Part shown: positions 7,304 through 16,353 of the stretch, piece by piece
Layout: the number at the start of each line of letters is the position of its first letter
Numbering within the stretch: the first letter of the stretch is position 1
Source: Deltaproteobacteria bacterium
GTDB lineage: Bacteria > Desulfobacterota > Binatia > Binatales > Binataceae
Length of the DNA: 45,699 nt
Direction: 5' to 3'
Assembly (NCBI GenBank): GCA_021780225.1
Contig: JAJXZF010000044.1
Location: forward strand, 1 to 45,699
Notes under the pieces: model-generated
What the model was told of the DNA's origin: nothing
The model's input: only the letters and a program-made list of their open reading frames with translations
The model's database searches: none
Program-made: the position numbers and the translations under genes

Positions 7304-8395
7304 TCAGAGCACGGCGGCGCGCCGTCCCTCCTGGCGCAGCACGTAGATAAAGAACGGACCGCCGCACAACGCGGTAATCGCGCCGACCGGAAGCTCGGCC
7401 GGCGCGATCGCGATTCGCGCGATCAGGTCCGCCGCGACTGTGAACGCCGCGCCGCCGAGCAGCGCCGCCGGCAGCAGCAGGCGATGGTCCGGGCCGAGCA
7501 TCGAACGCAATACATGCGGCACGATCAGGCCGACGAAGGTGATAATCCCGCTGACCGAAACGGCTGCCCCGATCATCACGGAGGTGACGACAAATACGGT
7601 CCGCCGCAGCGGATCGACTTCGACCCCCAGATGCGTCGCCTCTTCGTCGCCGAGGCTGAGCAGGTTCAGGTCGCGCGCCCGGCCCATCAGGATGGCGAAA
7701 CCGCCCAGGCCGAGCGCGGCCACGATTGCGACTTCGCGCCAGGTCGGCGCTTCGAAGCTGCCCATCAGCCAGAACAGGATGCTGTGGGTGAAATAGAAAT
7801 TGACCACGCTGTTGATCAGCATGATCGCCGCGCCCCAGAAGGCGTTGAAGATCACGCCGATCAGCAGCAGCGTGAGCGGCTCCAGCCGTCCGTCCACCTG
7901 CGCCAGCCGATAGACCGCGAAGGTGGAAAACAGCGCGGCGCCGAAGGCGGCGGCCGGCACGATCGCGTCCACGCCGGCGAAGCGCGAAAAGAGGATCATC
8001 GCGAGCACCGCGCCGAATGCGCCACCGCCCGAGATGCCGAGAATGCCGCCTTCGGCGAGCGGGTTGCGCACCAGCGCCTGCAACGCCGCGCCGACGACGG
8101 CCAGCGCGGCGCCGACCGCCGCGCCCATCATCACGCGCGGCATCCGCACGCCCATCAGGATCGCCCGGTCCGGGCTGGCCGCATCGCGCATCGCCGTGAC
8201 CAGGCTCAGATGCGCGCTGCCGCAGGCCAGCGCCGCAAGCATCGTGGCGGCCAATATCGCGCCCAGGATTGCGAGCGCGGCGGCGACGCGCGCGGGGGTC
8301 AGGTAATCGTGCGCGCTCGCCTCCGGATGGACGGACACGCCGGATTCGCCCGCGCCTTCCGACCGGCGGGTCTGCCGCGACGCCGCGCCGCTCAA
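7304..8395 (-). CDS. ABC transporter permease, FecCD/BtuC family
   Basis: The 363-residue polytopic permease has about ten hydrophobic segments. Family landmarks are MRMPRVMMGAAVGAALAVVG in the first third, NPLAEGGILGISGGGAFGA, the LGVEVDPLR coupling region (LSLGDEEATHLG) and GIITFVGLIVPH near the C-terminus. The first 30 or so residues are polar and cytoplasmic. Its start overlaps the stop of the binding-protein gene by 4 bp (ATGA), a sign of translational coupling. It forms the membrane channel for the ligand delivered by the upstream lipoprotein. Confidence 0.92.
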   Translation of the reverse strand: MSGAASRQTRRSEGAGESGVSVHPEASAHDYLTPARVAAALAILGAILAATMLAALACGSAHLSLVTAMRDAASPDRAILMGVRMPRVMMGAAVGAALAVVGAALQALVRNPLAEGGILGISGGGAFGAVLAMILFSRFAGVDAIVPAAAFGAALFSTFAVYRLAQVDGRLEPLTLLLIGVIFNAFWGAAIMLINSVVNFYFTHSILFWLMGSFEAPTWREVAIVAALGLGGFAILMGRARDLNLLSLGDEEATHLGVEVDPLRRTVFVVTSVMIGAAVSVSGIITFVGLIVPHVLRSMLGPDHRLLLPAALLGGAAFTVAADLIARIAIAPAELPVGAITALCGGPFFIYVLRQEGRRAAVL

Positions 8396-9354
8396 TTTTT
8401 CGCCTCCGTTCGCGCCGGCATGGCCGGGAACTTCCGCCCGATTGCCGCGGCGGTCGCGGCGGCGCGGAACGCCTCGGGATGGATCCGGTCGGCGATCAGC
8501 AGCAGCGCTTCGGCGACGCGCGGCCCCGGATGGAGCGTCGGGTCGTCGGGGTAGCCATATATCCGTCCGTCGCGCACGGCGGGAATTTCCGGATAGCGGC
8601 GCCAGAAATCGGATTTCGCGCTCGCGTCGGCGCCCATCTGGCCGTCTAGAATCACTTGCGGACGGGCCGCGATAATATATTCGAGGCTGAGCCGCGGCCA
8701 GCTTTGCGAATCGGCGTCGGCGATATTGGTTCCGTGCGCCAGCCCGATCAGTTCGTCGAGATAGGTTCCGCGACCGACGGCGACCATCGGTTGATGCCCC
8801 ACGACCATCAGCACGCGGCGGTTCGGTACGCCCTTGAGCGCGGTTTCGACCGCCTCGAATCGCGACTGAATTTTCCGGATGACCGCGTCGGCGGACGCCG
8901 TCCGTCCGACCGCCGCGCCAATCCGCGCGATGCTATCGCTAATTTCCGCGATCGAATCTTCATCGACCATCAGCACTCCATAACCCATCGCATCGAGCGC
9001 GCGCACCTCGCGCCCATCGGCGGAGTTTCCCAGTCCGATTACCATCGTCGGCCGCAACGCGGCGATCGCTTCAAGGTTCGGCGTCAGGAACGTGCCGACC
9101 TTTGGCAGGCGGGCGGCGGCGGGCGGAAAATCGCAATACTCCGAGACGCCGACGACATCGTTTCCCGCGCCAATCGCAAACAGTGTTTCCGTTACTGATG
9201 GCGCCAGCGCCACAATCCGGACTGTGACAGGCTTTTCAGCCGGTTGAAAAATCGTCTTTCCGGACCGATTTTGGCATCCGATGGCGCCGCCGGCCATCAC
9301 GAGCACGATCGCCGCCAGCTTCGCCGGAAAGCCTCGCTTGCGCCACCATCCCAC
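8392..9354 (-). CDS. ABC transporter substrate-binding lipoprotein, BtuF/HmuT-like
   Basis: The 320-residue class III binding protein has an N-terminal signal and a lipobox-like AIGC (Cys27). EYCDFPPAAARLPKVG (residues about 72-87), LTPNLEAIAALRP and the C-terminal HPGPRVAEALLLIADRIHP are hallmarks of the BtuF/HmuT group. It is the first gene of the importer operon. The ligand is most likely a corrinoid, given the soluble cobalamin-binding protein in the same window, but haem or a siderophore remains possible. Only 111 bp separate it from the divergent ETF gene, leaving no room for a full cobalamin riboswitch, and none was recognised. Confidence 0.9.
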   Translation of the reverse strand: MGWWRKRGFPAKLAAIVLVMAGGAIGCQNRSGKTIFQPAEKPVTVRIVALAPSVTETLFAIGAGNDVVGVSEYCDFPPAAARLPKVGTFLTPNLEAIAALRPTMVIGLGNSADGREVRALDAMGYGVLMVDEDSIAEISDSIARIGAAVGRTASADAVIRKIQSRFEAVETALKGVPNRRVLMVVGHQPMVAVGRGTYLDELIGLAHGTNIADADSQSWPRLSLEYIIAARPQVILDGQMGADASAKSDFWRRYPEIPAVRDGRIYGYPDDPTLHPGPRVAEALLLIADRIHPEAFRAAATAAAIGRKFPAMPARTEAKN

Positions 9355-9465
9355 CAGCCGAAACTATCGGATCGGCGCTCAGCGCTTAAGAGGACGCGCC
9401 CGCGACCGGCGCGATTTGCATCCGCGCGCCGGCTCGATTAGCTTTCGAGCCGCGAGGTGGTTCCG

Positions 9466-11292
9466 GTGCGCAAAATCGCCGTTTGTCTCAAGCAGATTCC
9501 GCTTATCGAAGACGCCAATTTCGACCCGGCGACGCGCACTATCCGGCGCGACGGCGTCAACGTGATCAGCGCCTACGATTTGCGCGCGATCGCGCAGGCG
9601 GTTGACTTGAAAAATCGCTTCGGCGCGGAGACCTGCGCGGTCACGATGGGTCCGCCGCAGGCGCGCGAGGCGTTGACGGACGCGCTCGGGATGGGTCTCG
9701 ATCGCGCGGTCCATCTGCAGGACCGCGCCTTCGCCGGAGCGGACACGCTGGCGACCGCGCGAGCGCTGGCGCTGTGGCTCAAACGCGAGGGCTTCGACCT
9801 TATCCTGATGGGCAAGTATTCGCTCGACGCGGAGACCGGGCAGGTCGGTCCCGAGGTCGCGGAACTGCTCGGAATCGCGCAGATAACCGGCGTCCGCAAG
9901 CTCGAAATCGAGGGCGATTCGATCCGCGCCGAGCGCGAGAGCGACGAGGGCCACGACGTCGTGGAATGCCGGATGCCGGCGCTGCTGACCTGCGCCGAAC
10001 GGCTGATCAATCCGCTCAAAATCGACCCCGCGACGCGCGAGGCGGCCCAATCCCGTTCGATCGAAACCGTCACCGCGGCGGACTTGGGCGCGGACCTCGA
10101 TCAGTTCGGCCTCAAGGGATCGCCGACCTGGGTGCAGGAAGTTCGCGCGCAACCCTCGCCCAAGGTCGCATGCCGGATGATCGACGCGAGCGACCCGGAG
10201 CGCGCCGCCGAAGAAGTCGTGGCCGCTCTTGAAGCGGCAGGAGCGCTAAAACCGCGCGAGCGCCGCCGCCGTCCGATCAGCGGCGCGATTCGCAAGTCGG
10301 CGCCCGGTCGCGACCTGTGGGTCGCCGTCGAGCACGACCTGTCGGGCCAGATCACGCTCGGCAGCCTCGAACTGCTGTCGGCGGCCGATCGATTGGCCGG
10401 AGAACTGGGCGGCGCGGTTTTCGCGGCCGGGATTGGCGAGGCCGACAGCCATCACGCCGGATTGCTCGCCAGCTACGGCGCGGACCGGCTGATTCTGCTC
10501 GACGATCCGGCTTTTGCGCATTATTCGCCGGAGGTGCTCGCCGCAGTCTTCGCGCGGCTGGTCGCGGATCGGAAGCCGTGGGGCTTGCTGCTATGCGCGA
10601 GCGAGCGCGGGCGCGATTGGGGGCCGCGTTTGGCGGCGCGGGCGGGGCTTGGCCTGACGGGCGACGCGATCGGTCTCGAACTCGACGCGGAGCATCGATT
10701 GGTTGCGCTAAAGCCAGCTTTTGGCGGCAATATCGTCGCGCCGATTTTGTCGCGTACCTTTCCGCAGATGGCTACCGTGCGCCAAGGCGTGCTCGAACTG
10801 GCCGAGCCGAATGCGCATCGGAAGGCGGAAATCGAACGCGTCAGTAGCGCGCCCGGACAGCCTTTGTCGCGCCTGGTTCGCTCCGATTCGAACATCGACC
10901 ATTCGCTCCTGCCGCTCGACGGCGCCGAGGTCGTGGTCGGAATCGGGATGGGCGTCGGCGGGCCGGAGGGCGTCGATGTGGTCAAGGGCTTCGCGCGGAC
11001 GATCGGCGCCGCGCTCTGCGCGACCCGGCGCGTCACGGACAAAGGCTGGGTTCCGCGGCAGTTGCAGGTCGGATTGACGGGCAAGGCGATCGAGCCGCGG
11101 CTCTATTTTTCGGTCGGCATCCGCGGCGTCGCCAACCATACTGTGGGAATCAAGCGCGCGGAGACGGTGGTGGCAATCAATTCGGATCCTGACGCCGTGA
11201 TTTTTGAGCGTGCGAATTTCGGTTTGGTTGGCGATTGGAAGCCGCTTACGCTGGCGCTCGAAGCGGCGTTCAGACGCCGCCTCGCCCGCTAG
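9466..11292 (+). CDS. Fused electron transfer flavoprotein (EtfB-EtfA in one chain)
   Basis: One continuous 608-residue protein joins both ETF subunits. Residues 1 to about 245 are the beta subunit (KIAVCLKQIP start, MGKYSLDAETGQVGP, MPALLTCAERLINP). A basic linker near 265-280 follows, then the alpha subunit to the end. The FAD-binding C-terminal domain is well preserved: GMGVGGPEG near 493, GWVPRQLQVGLTGK, LYFSVGIRG, TVVAINSDPDAVIF and NFGLVGDW. The start is GTG 9466 with GAGG 8 nt before; GTG 9457 is an in-frame alternative. ETF carries electrons from acyl-CoA and other dehydrogenases to the quinone pool through ETF-QO; no ETF-QO or dehydrogenase adjoins it. Single-chain ETFs are known in some archaea; bacteria usually have two genes. 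Confidence 0.9.
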   Translation: MRKIAVCLKQIPLIEDANFDPATRTIRRDGVNVISAYDLRAIAQAVDLKNRFGAETCAVTMGPPQAREALTDALGMGLDRAVHLQDRAFAGADTLATARALALWLKREGFDLILMGKYSLDAETGQVGPEVAELLGIAQITGVRKLEIEGDSIRAERESDEGHDVVECRMPALLTCAERLINPLKIDPATREAAQSRSIETVTAADLGADLDQFGLKGSPTWVQEVRAQPSPKVACRMIDASDPERAAEEVVAALEAAGALKPRERRRRPISGAIRKSAPGRDLWVAVEHDLSGQITLGSLELLSAADRLAGELGGAVFAAGIGEADSHHAGLLASYGADRLILLDDPAFAHYSPEVLAAVFARLVADRKPWGLLLCASERGRDWGPRLAARAGLGLTGDAIGLELDAEHRLVALKPAFGGNIVAPILSRTFPQMATVRQGVLELAEPNAHRKAEIERVSSAPGQPLSRLVRSDSNIDHSLLPLDGAEVVVGIGMGVGGPEGVDVVKGFARTIGAALCATRRVTDKGWVPRQLQVGLTGKAIEPRLYFSVGIRGVANHTVGIKRAETVVAINSDPDAVIFERANFGLVGDWKPLTLALEAAFRRRLAR

Positions 11293-11354
11293 CCCGCAGG
11301 CGGCGACATTTCACGCCGTTTCGCATCGACGCGCCGCGCGGGTAAGCTTTGGCG

Positions 11355-12149
11355 ATGAAAGTCCCGCTGTATCAGGTCGATGCGTTCGCGTCGCGGCCGT
11401 TCACGGGCAATCCTGCCGCCGTATGCCCGCTGCCGCGATGGCTTCCGGATGCGACCATGCAGGCGATCGCGGCCGAGAATAACTTATCCGAGACCGCCTT
11501 CTACGCGCGGGGCCGGAACGGGTACGAATTGAGATGGTTCACCCCGACCGTCGAGGTCGATCTCTGCGGCCATGCGACACTGGCGACCGCATTTATAGTT
11601 TGGGAGATTCGGCGCGAATCGTCGGCGTCGCGCCTTATATTTCAATCGAAGAGCGGCGAGCTTGCGGTCGAGCGCGAAGGCGATCGCTGCGTGCTGGATT
11701 TTCCCTCGCGGCCGGCGTCCGAATGCGTGGCCGATCGGGGCGTCGTGGCGGGACTCGGCGCGCAACCGGAGCTAATCCTCGCCGCGCGCGATTACCTTTG
11801 CGTTTTCGACAGCGAGGAGCAGGTGCGCCGACTCGCGCCGGACATGGCGCGGCTGGCAGCGATCGATCGCTTCGCCGTGATCGCGACCGCGCCGGGGCGG
11901 GACTGCGATTTCGTATCGCGATTTTTCGCGCCCGCGCAGGGCGTGCCGGAAGATCCAGTGACCGGGTCGGCCCATTGCACGCTGATTCCGTACTGGTCGG
12001 GTCGGCTCGGCAAGTCGCGGTTGTTTGCCCGGCAGGTTTCCCGGCGTGGCGGCGAGATCTGGTGTGAGAATCGCGGCGATCGAGTCGGAATCGGCGGGCG
12101 CGCGGTAAAATTCCTCGAAGGGGAGATCCAAATTCCCGGCGACGACTGA
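11355..12149 (+). CDS. PhzF-family isomerase
   Basis: The 264-residue protein starts at ATG 11355; TTG 11349 is in frame but unneeded. The N-terminal signature QVDAFASRPFTGNPAAV and NLSETAF with the catalytic Glu (residue about 45) are intact, as are the FTPTVEVDLCGHATLA and PVTGSAHCTL segments that close the active site. PhzF enzymes catalyse proton shifts in diverse substrates. Nothing here suggests phenazine synthesis, so the substrate is open. It follows the ETF gene after 62 bp on the same strand and converges on the hydrolase gene. Confidence 0.93.
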   Translation: MKVPLYQVDAFASRPFTGNPAAVCPLPRWLPDATMQAIAAENNLSETAFYARGRNGYELRWFTPTVEVDLCGHATLATAFIVWEIRRESSASRLIFQSKSGELAVEREGDRCVLDFPSRPASECVADRGVVAGLGAQPELILAARDYLCVFDSEEQVRRLAPDMARLAAIDRFAVIATAPGRDCDFVSRFFAPAQGVPEDPVTGSAHCTLIPYWSGRLGKSRLFARQVSRRGGEIWCENRGDRVGIGGRAVKFLEGEIQIPGDD

Positions 12150-12182
12150 GACTGACAGCGCGGCGTTGCGCGGTTCAGCCGA

Positions 12183-13463
12183 TCATGGCGCGAAGCGTTC
12201 ACCGGCCCACGCCGTCAGCACGCGCATCAGGCGCGGACGCGGATCGCCGAGGTTTTTGCGTATGCCGCCGGCGCGCATGAAATGGTCGGCGCCCGCGATA
12301 AATTCGATACGCTTGTCGGCCGCCCCCGAAAGCTCGAATTCGCGTTTGACGTCGCTGACGAAGATATCCTGATCGGCCGCCGCGCCGACCACCAGCGTCG
12401 GAACCGTCACCAGCGGCAGGTTGCGCTCGATCCGCGCGTGGGAGCTCAAGCCCGACCAAGTTGACAGCCACGCCTCCGGCGTCATGATCCGGCCAAGACC
12501 GAAGGCGTGATAATTCGCGACGTCGGGCCGGGCCGAAATGATCGATCCGACGGCCCGCTCGGACGGGTCCAGCGATAGATCGGGGTAGTTCGGATTAGCC
12601 TGCGTTCGATAAACGATCATGTAATGCGGCGCCATCGAACGGCGCGCCATGAACGTGCGCGTCGTGGCCGGCCAATCGGCGAAATCGGGCGTGCGCATCG
12701 CCATTCGCGCTATCGCGGTCTCTTCGACGCGCCTGCGCGCGAGCGCGTCGATTCGCGCGACCCGCGCGCGCTGCGCGGCGCGGTAACGTTCCAGCCAATC
12801 GGGCGCATATTGCGACGGCTCGGGCGGTTTACGGAAGCCGTTGCGTTCGTCGTACATGTCGAGCGCCGGATCGGTCGCGAACGGATCGTTTTCGTCCACC
12901 ACCGCCGCGTCGAGCGAACCCATCAGCACGATTCCCTGTCCCGGATGGGCCGCCAGCAGGATAAAGCCGTCCGCTGCCGGCATCGCGAACCGGTTCAAAT
13001 CGGGCGGACCGCCGCCCGGCGGCGCCGCGACGCGCGATCCGGCCGGCTTGCGCGCCTCCGCGTCGTAATAGGCGAAGAGCGAGCCGCCGCCCGAATTGCC
13101 AAGCATCACGATCCGCGCGAAGCCGCATTCCTCGCGCAGATAGCGGATTCCCGCCGCCAGATCGAGCAGCAGGTTCTCATGCAGCATCGTCGAGTCGTTG
13201 TTCAGATAGCGCGTATTCAGCGCGCAAGCCGCGAAGCCCGCCTCGACCCAATAGGGAATCGAATAATGCTGGGCGAAATCGACGCGCGGATGCGCCATGA
13301 TCACGACCGTGCGCGGCCGGCCCGCCGGTGGTTCGTAGAGCAGGCCGCGCGCTTTGCCGCCGTCCTCGGCATAAAGCTGCACGACCGTTTGGCGGACGTG
13401 CGGATCGATCTCGCCGAAATCGACCGGGTAGCGCGTCTGGTAGTCCGCAGGCGCCTGAGGCAT
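12183..13463 (-). CDS. Alpha/beta hydrolase
   Basis: The 426-residue protein starts at ATG 13463, chosen because GGGAGGTG lies 7 nt upstream; a 12-codon extension to 13499 lacks this. The alpha/beta-hydrolase core has the nucleophile elbow GNSGGGSL after IVMLGNS, the acid probably in VVGAAADQDIF, and the catalytic His in AGADHFMR near the C-terminus. A large insertion of about 200 residues between nucleophile and acid contains a charged helical stretch (RARVARIDALARRR). This architecture resembles uncharacterised hydrolases beside CoA and lipid metabolism genes. Substrate unknown. Confidence 0.85.
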   Translation of the reverse strand: MPQAPADYQTRYPVDFGEIDPHVRQTVVQLYAEDGGKARGLLYEPPAGRPRTVVIMAHPRVDFAQHYSIPYWVEAGFAACALNTRYLNNDSTMLHENLLLDLAAGIRYLREECGFARIVMLGNSGGGSLFAYYDAEARKPAGSRVAAPPGGGPPDLNRFAMPAADGFILLAAHPGQGIVLMGSLDAAVVDENDPFATDPALDMYDERNGFRKPPEPSQYAPDWLERYRAAQRARVARIDALARRRVEETAIARMAMRTPDFADWPATTRTFMARRSMAPHYMIVYRTQANPNYPDLSLDPSERAVGSIISARPDVANYHAFGLGRIMTPEAWLSTWSGLSSHARIERNLPLVTVPTLVVGAAADQDIFVSDVKREFELSGAADKRIEFIAGADHFMRAGGIRKNLGDPRPRLMRVLTAWAGERFAP

Positions 13464-13576
13464 CGCCGTACACCTCCCGTGACCGGCTTTGCATAGCACG
13501 AAGCGGCGCCGAGGAGTCAGCGGGGCTTACCTGCGCGTTCGGGATATGCCAACCTTTGAGTTTTGGAGTTGCGAAT

Positions 13577-14623
13577 TTGAAAAGCGGCATAATCGGCGCG
13601 CGCGGCGCCGGCAAATCCACCGTCTTTCACGCCCTGACCGGACTGGCGCCGATCGCCGGCGGTGGCGACGTGAAAAATCGCGCGCGGCCCGGCAATCTCA
13701 AGGTGGCGGACTCGCGGCTGGATTTTCTCGAAGCGACCTACGGCTCGAAGAAGAAAATTCCGGTCGAACTGACCGTGGTCGATTTCGCGCCCAATCCGCG
13801 CGAGCAGAAAGAGGGCGCCGCGCTCGACCCCAGCCTGTTGCCGCTGATTCGCGACCTTGACGCGCTGCTGATTGCGATTCCCGAATTCGCCGGCCGCGAA
13901 ACCCCGCTGATCCCCGCCGTCGAAAGCGTAGAGGGCGAGCTGGTCTTCGCCGACTTCGATCAGGCCGAGCGCCGCCTTGAGCGTCTGAAGAAGGAAAAGG
14001 GCAACGTCGATTTCGAGCGCGCCGCGCTTGAGCGATGCCTCAAATGGCTCGAAGAGGGCAAGCCGCTCCGGACGATGGAGATGACGGCGCAGGAGTTGCA
14101 AACTTTTTCCAGCTTTGGCTTTCTTTCGCGCAAGCCGGCCTTGATTGTCGTGAATTGCGACGCCGACGCCGCGACCGCCGCGTTGAGCGACACGGAGCAT
14201 CAGGCGCTGGTCACGCGCGGACTCGAGGTGTTCCGGCTGGCGGCGGCGTTCGAGGCCGAACTGTGGGAACTCGACGAAACCGGGCAGGCCGAGCTGCTGC
14301 GCGACGCGGGCCTCGATCGTCCGGCGCGCGAGCGGCTGATCACGGCCCTGTTCCATCATCTGGGATTGCTGACCTTCTACACCGCGGGCGAGCCGGAGGC
14401 GCACGCATGGTCGCTCCGGCGCGGGGCCACGGCGTTGGAGGCGGCCGGTCGCATCCATAGCGATATCGCGCGCGGCTTTATCCGGGCGGAAGTGGTTGGT
14501 TACGAGGATTTCGCCGAATTGCGTTCGGACGCCAAGGTGCGCGAGGCGGGCAAGCTTAGGCTGGAGGGCCGCGACTACGTAATGCGCGACGGCGACATTA
14601 TTCATATCCGATTCAAAGTCTGA
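13577..14623 (+). CDS. Divergent YchF/Obg-like P-loop protein (DUF933/TGS C-terminus)
   Basis: The 348-residue protein starts at TTG 13577 with GGAG 9 nt before; this places the P-loop at the very N-terminus as in YchF. The C-terminal third (from LLTFYTAGEPEAHAW to DGDIIHIRF) is unmistakably the YchF TGS-like DUF933 domain, including RRGATALEAAG and HSDIARGFIRAEVVGY. The G domain is divergent: Walker A is GARGAGKST rather than GLPNVGKST, the G3 DxAGLV segment is replaced by DFAPNP, and the ATP-selecting NxxE is not evident (VVNCDADAA). A helical LERLKKEKGNVDFE coiled coil is kept. It is probably a paralogue of the universal YchF with changed nucleotide use; role unknown. Confidence 0.85.
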   Translation: MKSGIIGARGAGKSTVFHALTGLAPIAGGGDVKNRARPGNLKVADSRLDFLEATYGSKKKIPVELTVVDFAPNPREQKEGAALDPSLLPLIRDLDALLIAIPEFAGRETPLIPAVESVEGELVFADFDQAERRLERLKKEKGNVDFERAALERCLKWLEEGKPLRTMEMTAQELQTFSSFGFLSRKPALIVVNCDADAATAALSDTEHQALVTRGLEVFRLAAAFEAELWELDETGQAELLRDAGLDRPARERLITALFHHLGLLTFYTAGEPEAHAWSLRRGATALEAAGRIHSDIARGFIRAEVVGYEDFAELRSDAKVREAGKLRLEGRDYVMRDGDIIHIRFKV

Positions 14624-14642
14624 GGTCGTAGGAGACGCAGCG

Positions 14643-15161
14643 ATGAAACGTCTGCCCTGCAGAGGCTTCGCGCGAGCGCTCGCAAGGACCGCGGAGGCGG
14701 GGCTGGTATTCAGCATCGTCGTCCATGTGCTGATATTGCTGGGATGGCGCGGCCGAACGATGATCGCGTTTGAAATCGGATCGTTCGCAGGCGCGTTCGT
14801 TGTATTTGTACCGGCCGTAGTCGCGCAGGAAATTCTTCTGTCGGAGCTATCGACCTTCGACAGATTGTGCGCGCTCAATCCTCGGATCGGGCGGAAAATT
14901 CGCAAAGCCACGATCTTTTTCGCGAACCCCCGGTGGCTGCGCATCGTCACTTACGGAATTTTTGGATACGCTGTGGCGACGGCCGCGGTCACGTCGTATC
15001 TGGGCGTCAGGAATGCGATAAATCCGCGCGCGGTTCTGTCGCCGCTCAGTATTTTGCCGGCGGTTTTCTATGGCGCCGCGACGCTCATCCTCCGCGCATA
15101 CTCGCTGCGCGAATACCGGGTGAGCCGCGAGGAAATTTTCGCCGCCGAAGCCAAAACCTGA
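14643..15161 (+). CDS. Small polytopic membrane protein, unknown
   Basis: The 172-residue protein has about four predicted hydrophobic segments (near residues 20-38, 42-62, 98-120 and 133-150) and a basic N-terminus. GTAGGAG lies about 8 nt before ATG 14643. It follows the YchF-like gene after 19 bp and is probably co-transcribed. No family was recognised; the C-terminal YSLREYRVSREEIF is cytoplasmic and charged. Confidence 0.7.
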   Translation: MKRLPCRGFARALARTAEAGLVFSIVVHVLILLGWRGRTMIAFEIGSFAGAFVVFVPAVVAQEILLSELSTFDRLCALNPRIGRKIRKATIFFANPRWLRIVTYGIFGYAVATAAVTSYLGVRNAINPRAVLSPLSILPAVFYGAATLILRAYSLREYRVSREEIFAAEAKT

Positions 15162-15313
15162 TCGAAGCCGGTTTGGGCGGCGCGCCAGCCGCACGATTCG
15201 CGACTGGCGAGAGCGTCGCCACGATGTGTTCCGCCTTGCGCTTGGGGGCGGGCGCTGAAACAATGTTGCAGATCGGCGCCCGCTAACGGCGCGCCTGCCC
15301 ACCGATCCACTTC

Positions 15314-16348
15314 ATGCGCCGCGTTGAAACCCTGATTCTGCTGATTGCGCTGGGCTTCTACGCCTGGTTTCTGCATCATTTCGGCTTTGCCCAGGTGCTG
15401 GCCCATATCCGGATGGTCGGATGGGGTCTCGGCGTGACGATCGCGCTGGAGAGCGTGGCGCGAATCGCCAATACGCTCGGCTGGCGCGCGACGATCGCCG
15501 ATTGTCCGCCGGCGCTCGGATTTGGCGAGATGTTCGTCGCGCGAATCGCGGGCGAGGCGGTAGATTACGTTACGCCTTCGGCGCAACTCGGCGGCCAATT
15601 CGTGATGGCGCTGATGGTGCGGCGGAAACTCGAGATGGCGATCGCGCTGGCGACCGTGATAATCGCGGCGCTGACTGAGATGGTCGGTCAGATCGGCTTT
15701 ATCGCCGGCGCGCTGATGATCACGCTGCCGTTCGCGGCCCGGGTGCATCATCTATTTTGGCCGGCGCTCGGCGGCCTCACGCTGGCGATCGCGCTGGCGT
15801 GCGGATTTCTGTACGTGCAGATGAAGCATCCATTTGCGATGCTCTGGAAGGCGGCGGCGAAGCTCGACCTCGACCATCTGGCCCATCCGGAAATTCGCGC
15901 CGCCGCCGACGAGGCCGACAGCGTGCTGCTCGATTTTTATGAGCATCGGCGCGGCCGCCTGGCGATCTCAACCCTGTGCTATCTGGCGGCATGGAGCATG
16001 GGGCCGGTGGAAATCTATATTTTGCTGTCGCTTCTCGGAGCGCATCCGACGGCGATGGTGGCGTTGCTGGTCGAAGCGCTGGGATTGCTGATCGAGCGCG
16101 CGACTTTCCTGATTCCGGGCAAACTGGTCAGTCAGGAGGGCGGCAAGGCGCTGATTCTTGCGACGCTTGGCTATGGCGCGGGCGTCGGCTTCGCGGTCGG
16201 CCTGCTGCGCCGGATCAAAGAGATGGCGTGGGTGTTGTTTGGATTGGCGGCGCTCGCGGGTCATCGAATAATAACCGAAGCGCAGGCGCCGGAAGGAGAA
16301 AATCCGGCCGGCGGAATAGTAAAGATCTCGGGGGTTCAGGGAGGCTAA
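15314..16348 (+). CDS. Flippase-like integral membrane protein (LPG synthase TM / HpnL family)
   Basis: The 344-residue protein has many transmembrane helices in the pattern of the lysylphosphatidylglycerol-synthase TM region family. The conserved GEAVDYVTPSAQLGGQFVMALM segment (residues about 76-97) and ERATFLIPGKLVSQEGGKALI near the C-terminus are typical of the HpnL-like group, implicated in moving hopanoid or other lipid precursors across the inner membrane. It ends in TAATG, overlapping the next ATG by one base, which suggests coupling with the exported DUF4412-like protein. The lipid is unknown. Confidence 0.85.
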   Translation: MRRVETLILLIALGFYAWFLHHFGFAQVLAHIRMVGWGLGVTIALESVARIANTLGWRATIADCPPALGFGEMFVARIAGEAVDYVTPSAQLGGQFVMALMVRRKLEMAIALATVIIAALTEMVGQIGFIAGALMITLPFAARVHHLFWPALGGLTLAIALACGFLYVQMKHPFAMLWKAAAKLDLDHLAHPEIRAAADEADSVLLDFYEHRRGRLAISTLCYLAAWSMGPVEIYILLSLLGAHPTAMVALLVEALGLLIERATFLIPGKLVSQEGGKALILATLGYGAGVGFAVGLLRRIKEMAWVLFGLAALAGHRIITEAQAPEGENPAGGIVKISGVQGG

Positions 16349-16353
16349 TGCCA

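Noticed and set aside
11355-12149. Phenazine biosynthesis locus
   Set aside because: A lone PhzF-family gene is common and no other phz genes adjoin it.
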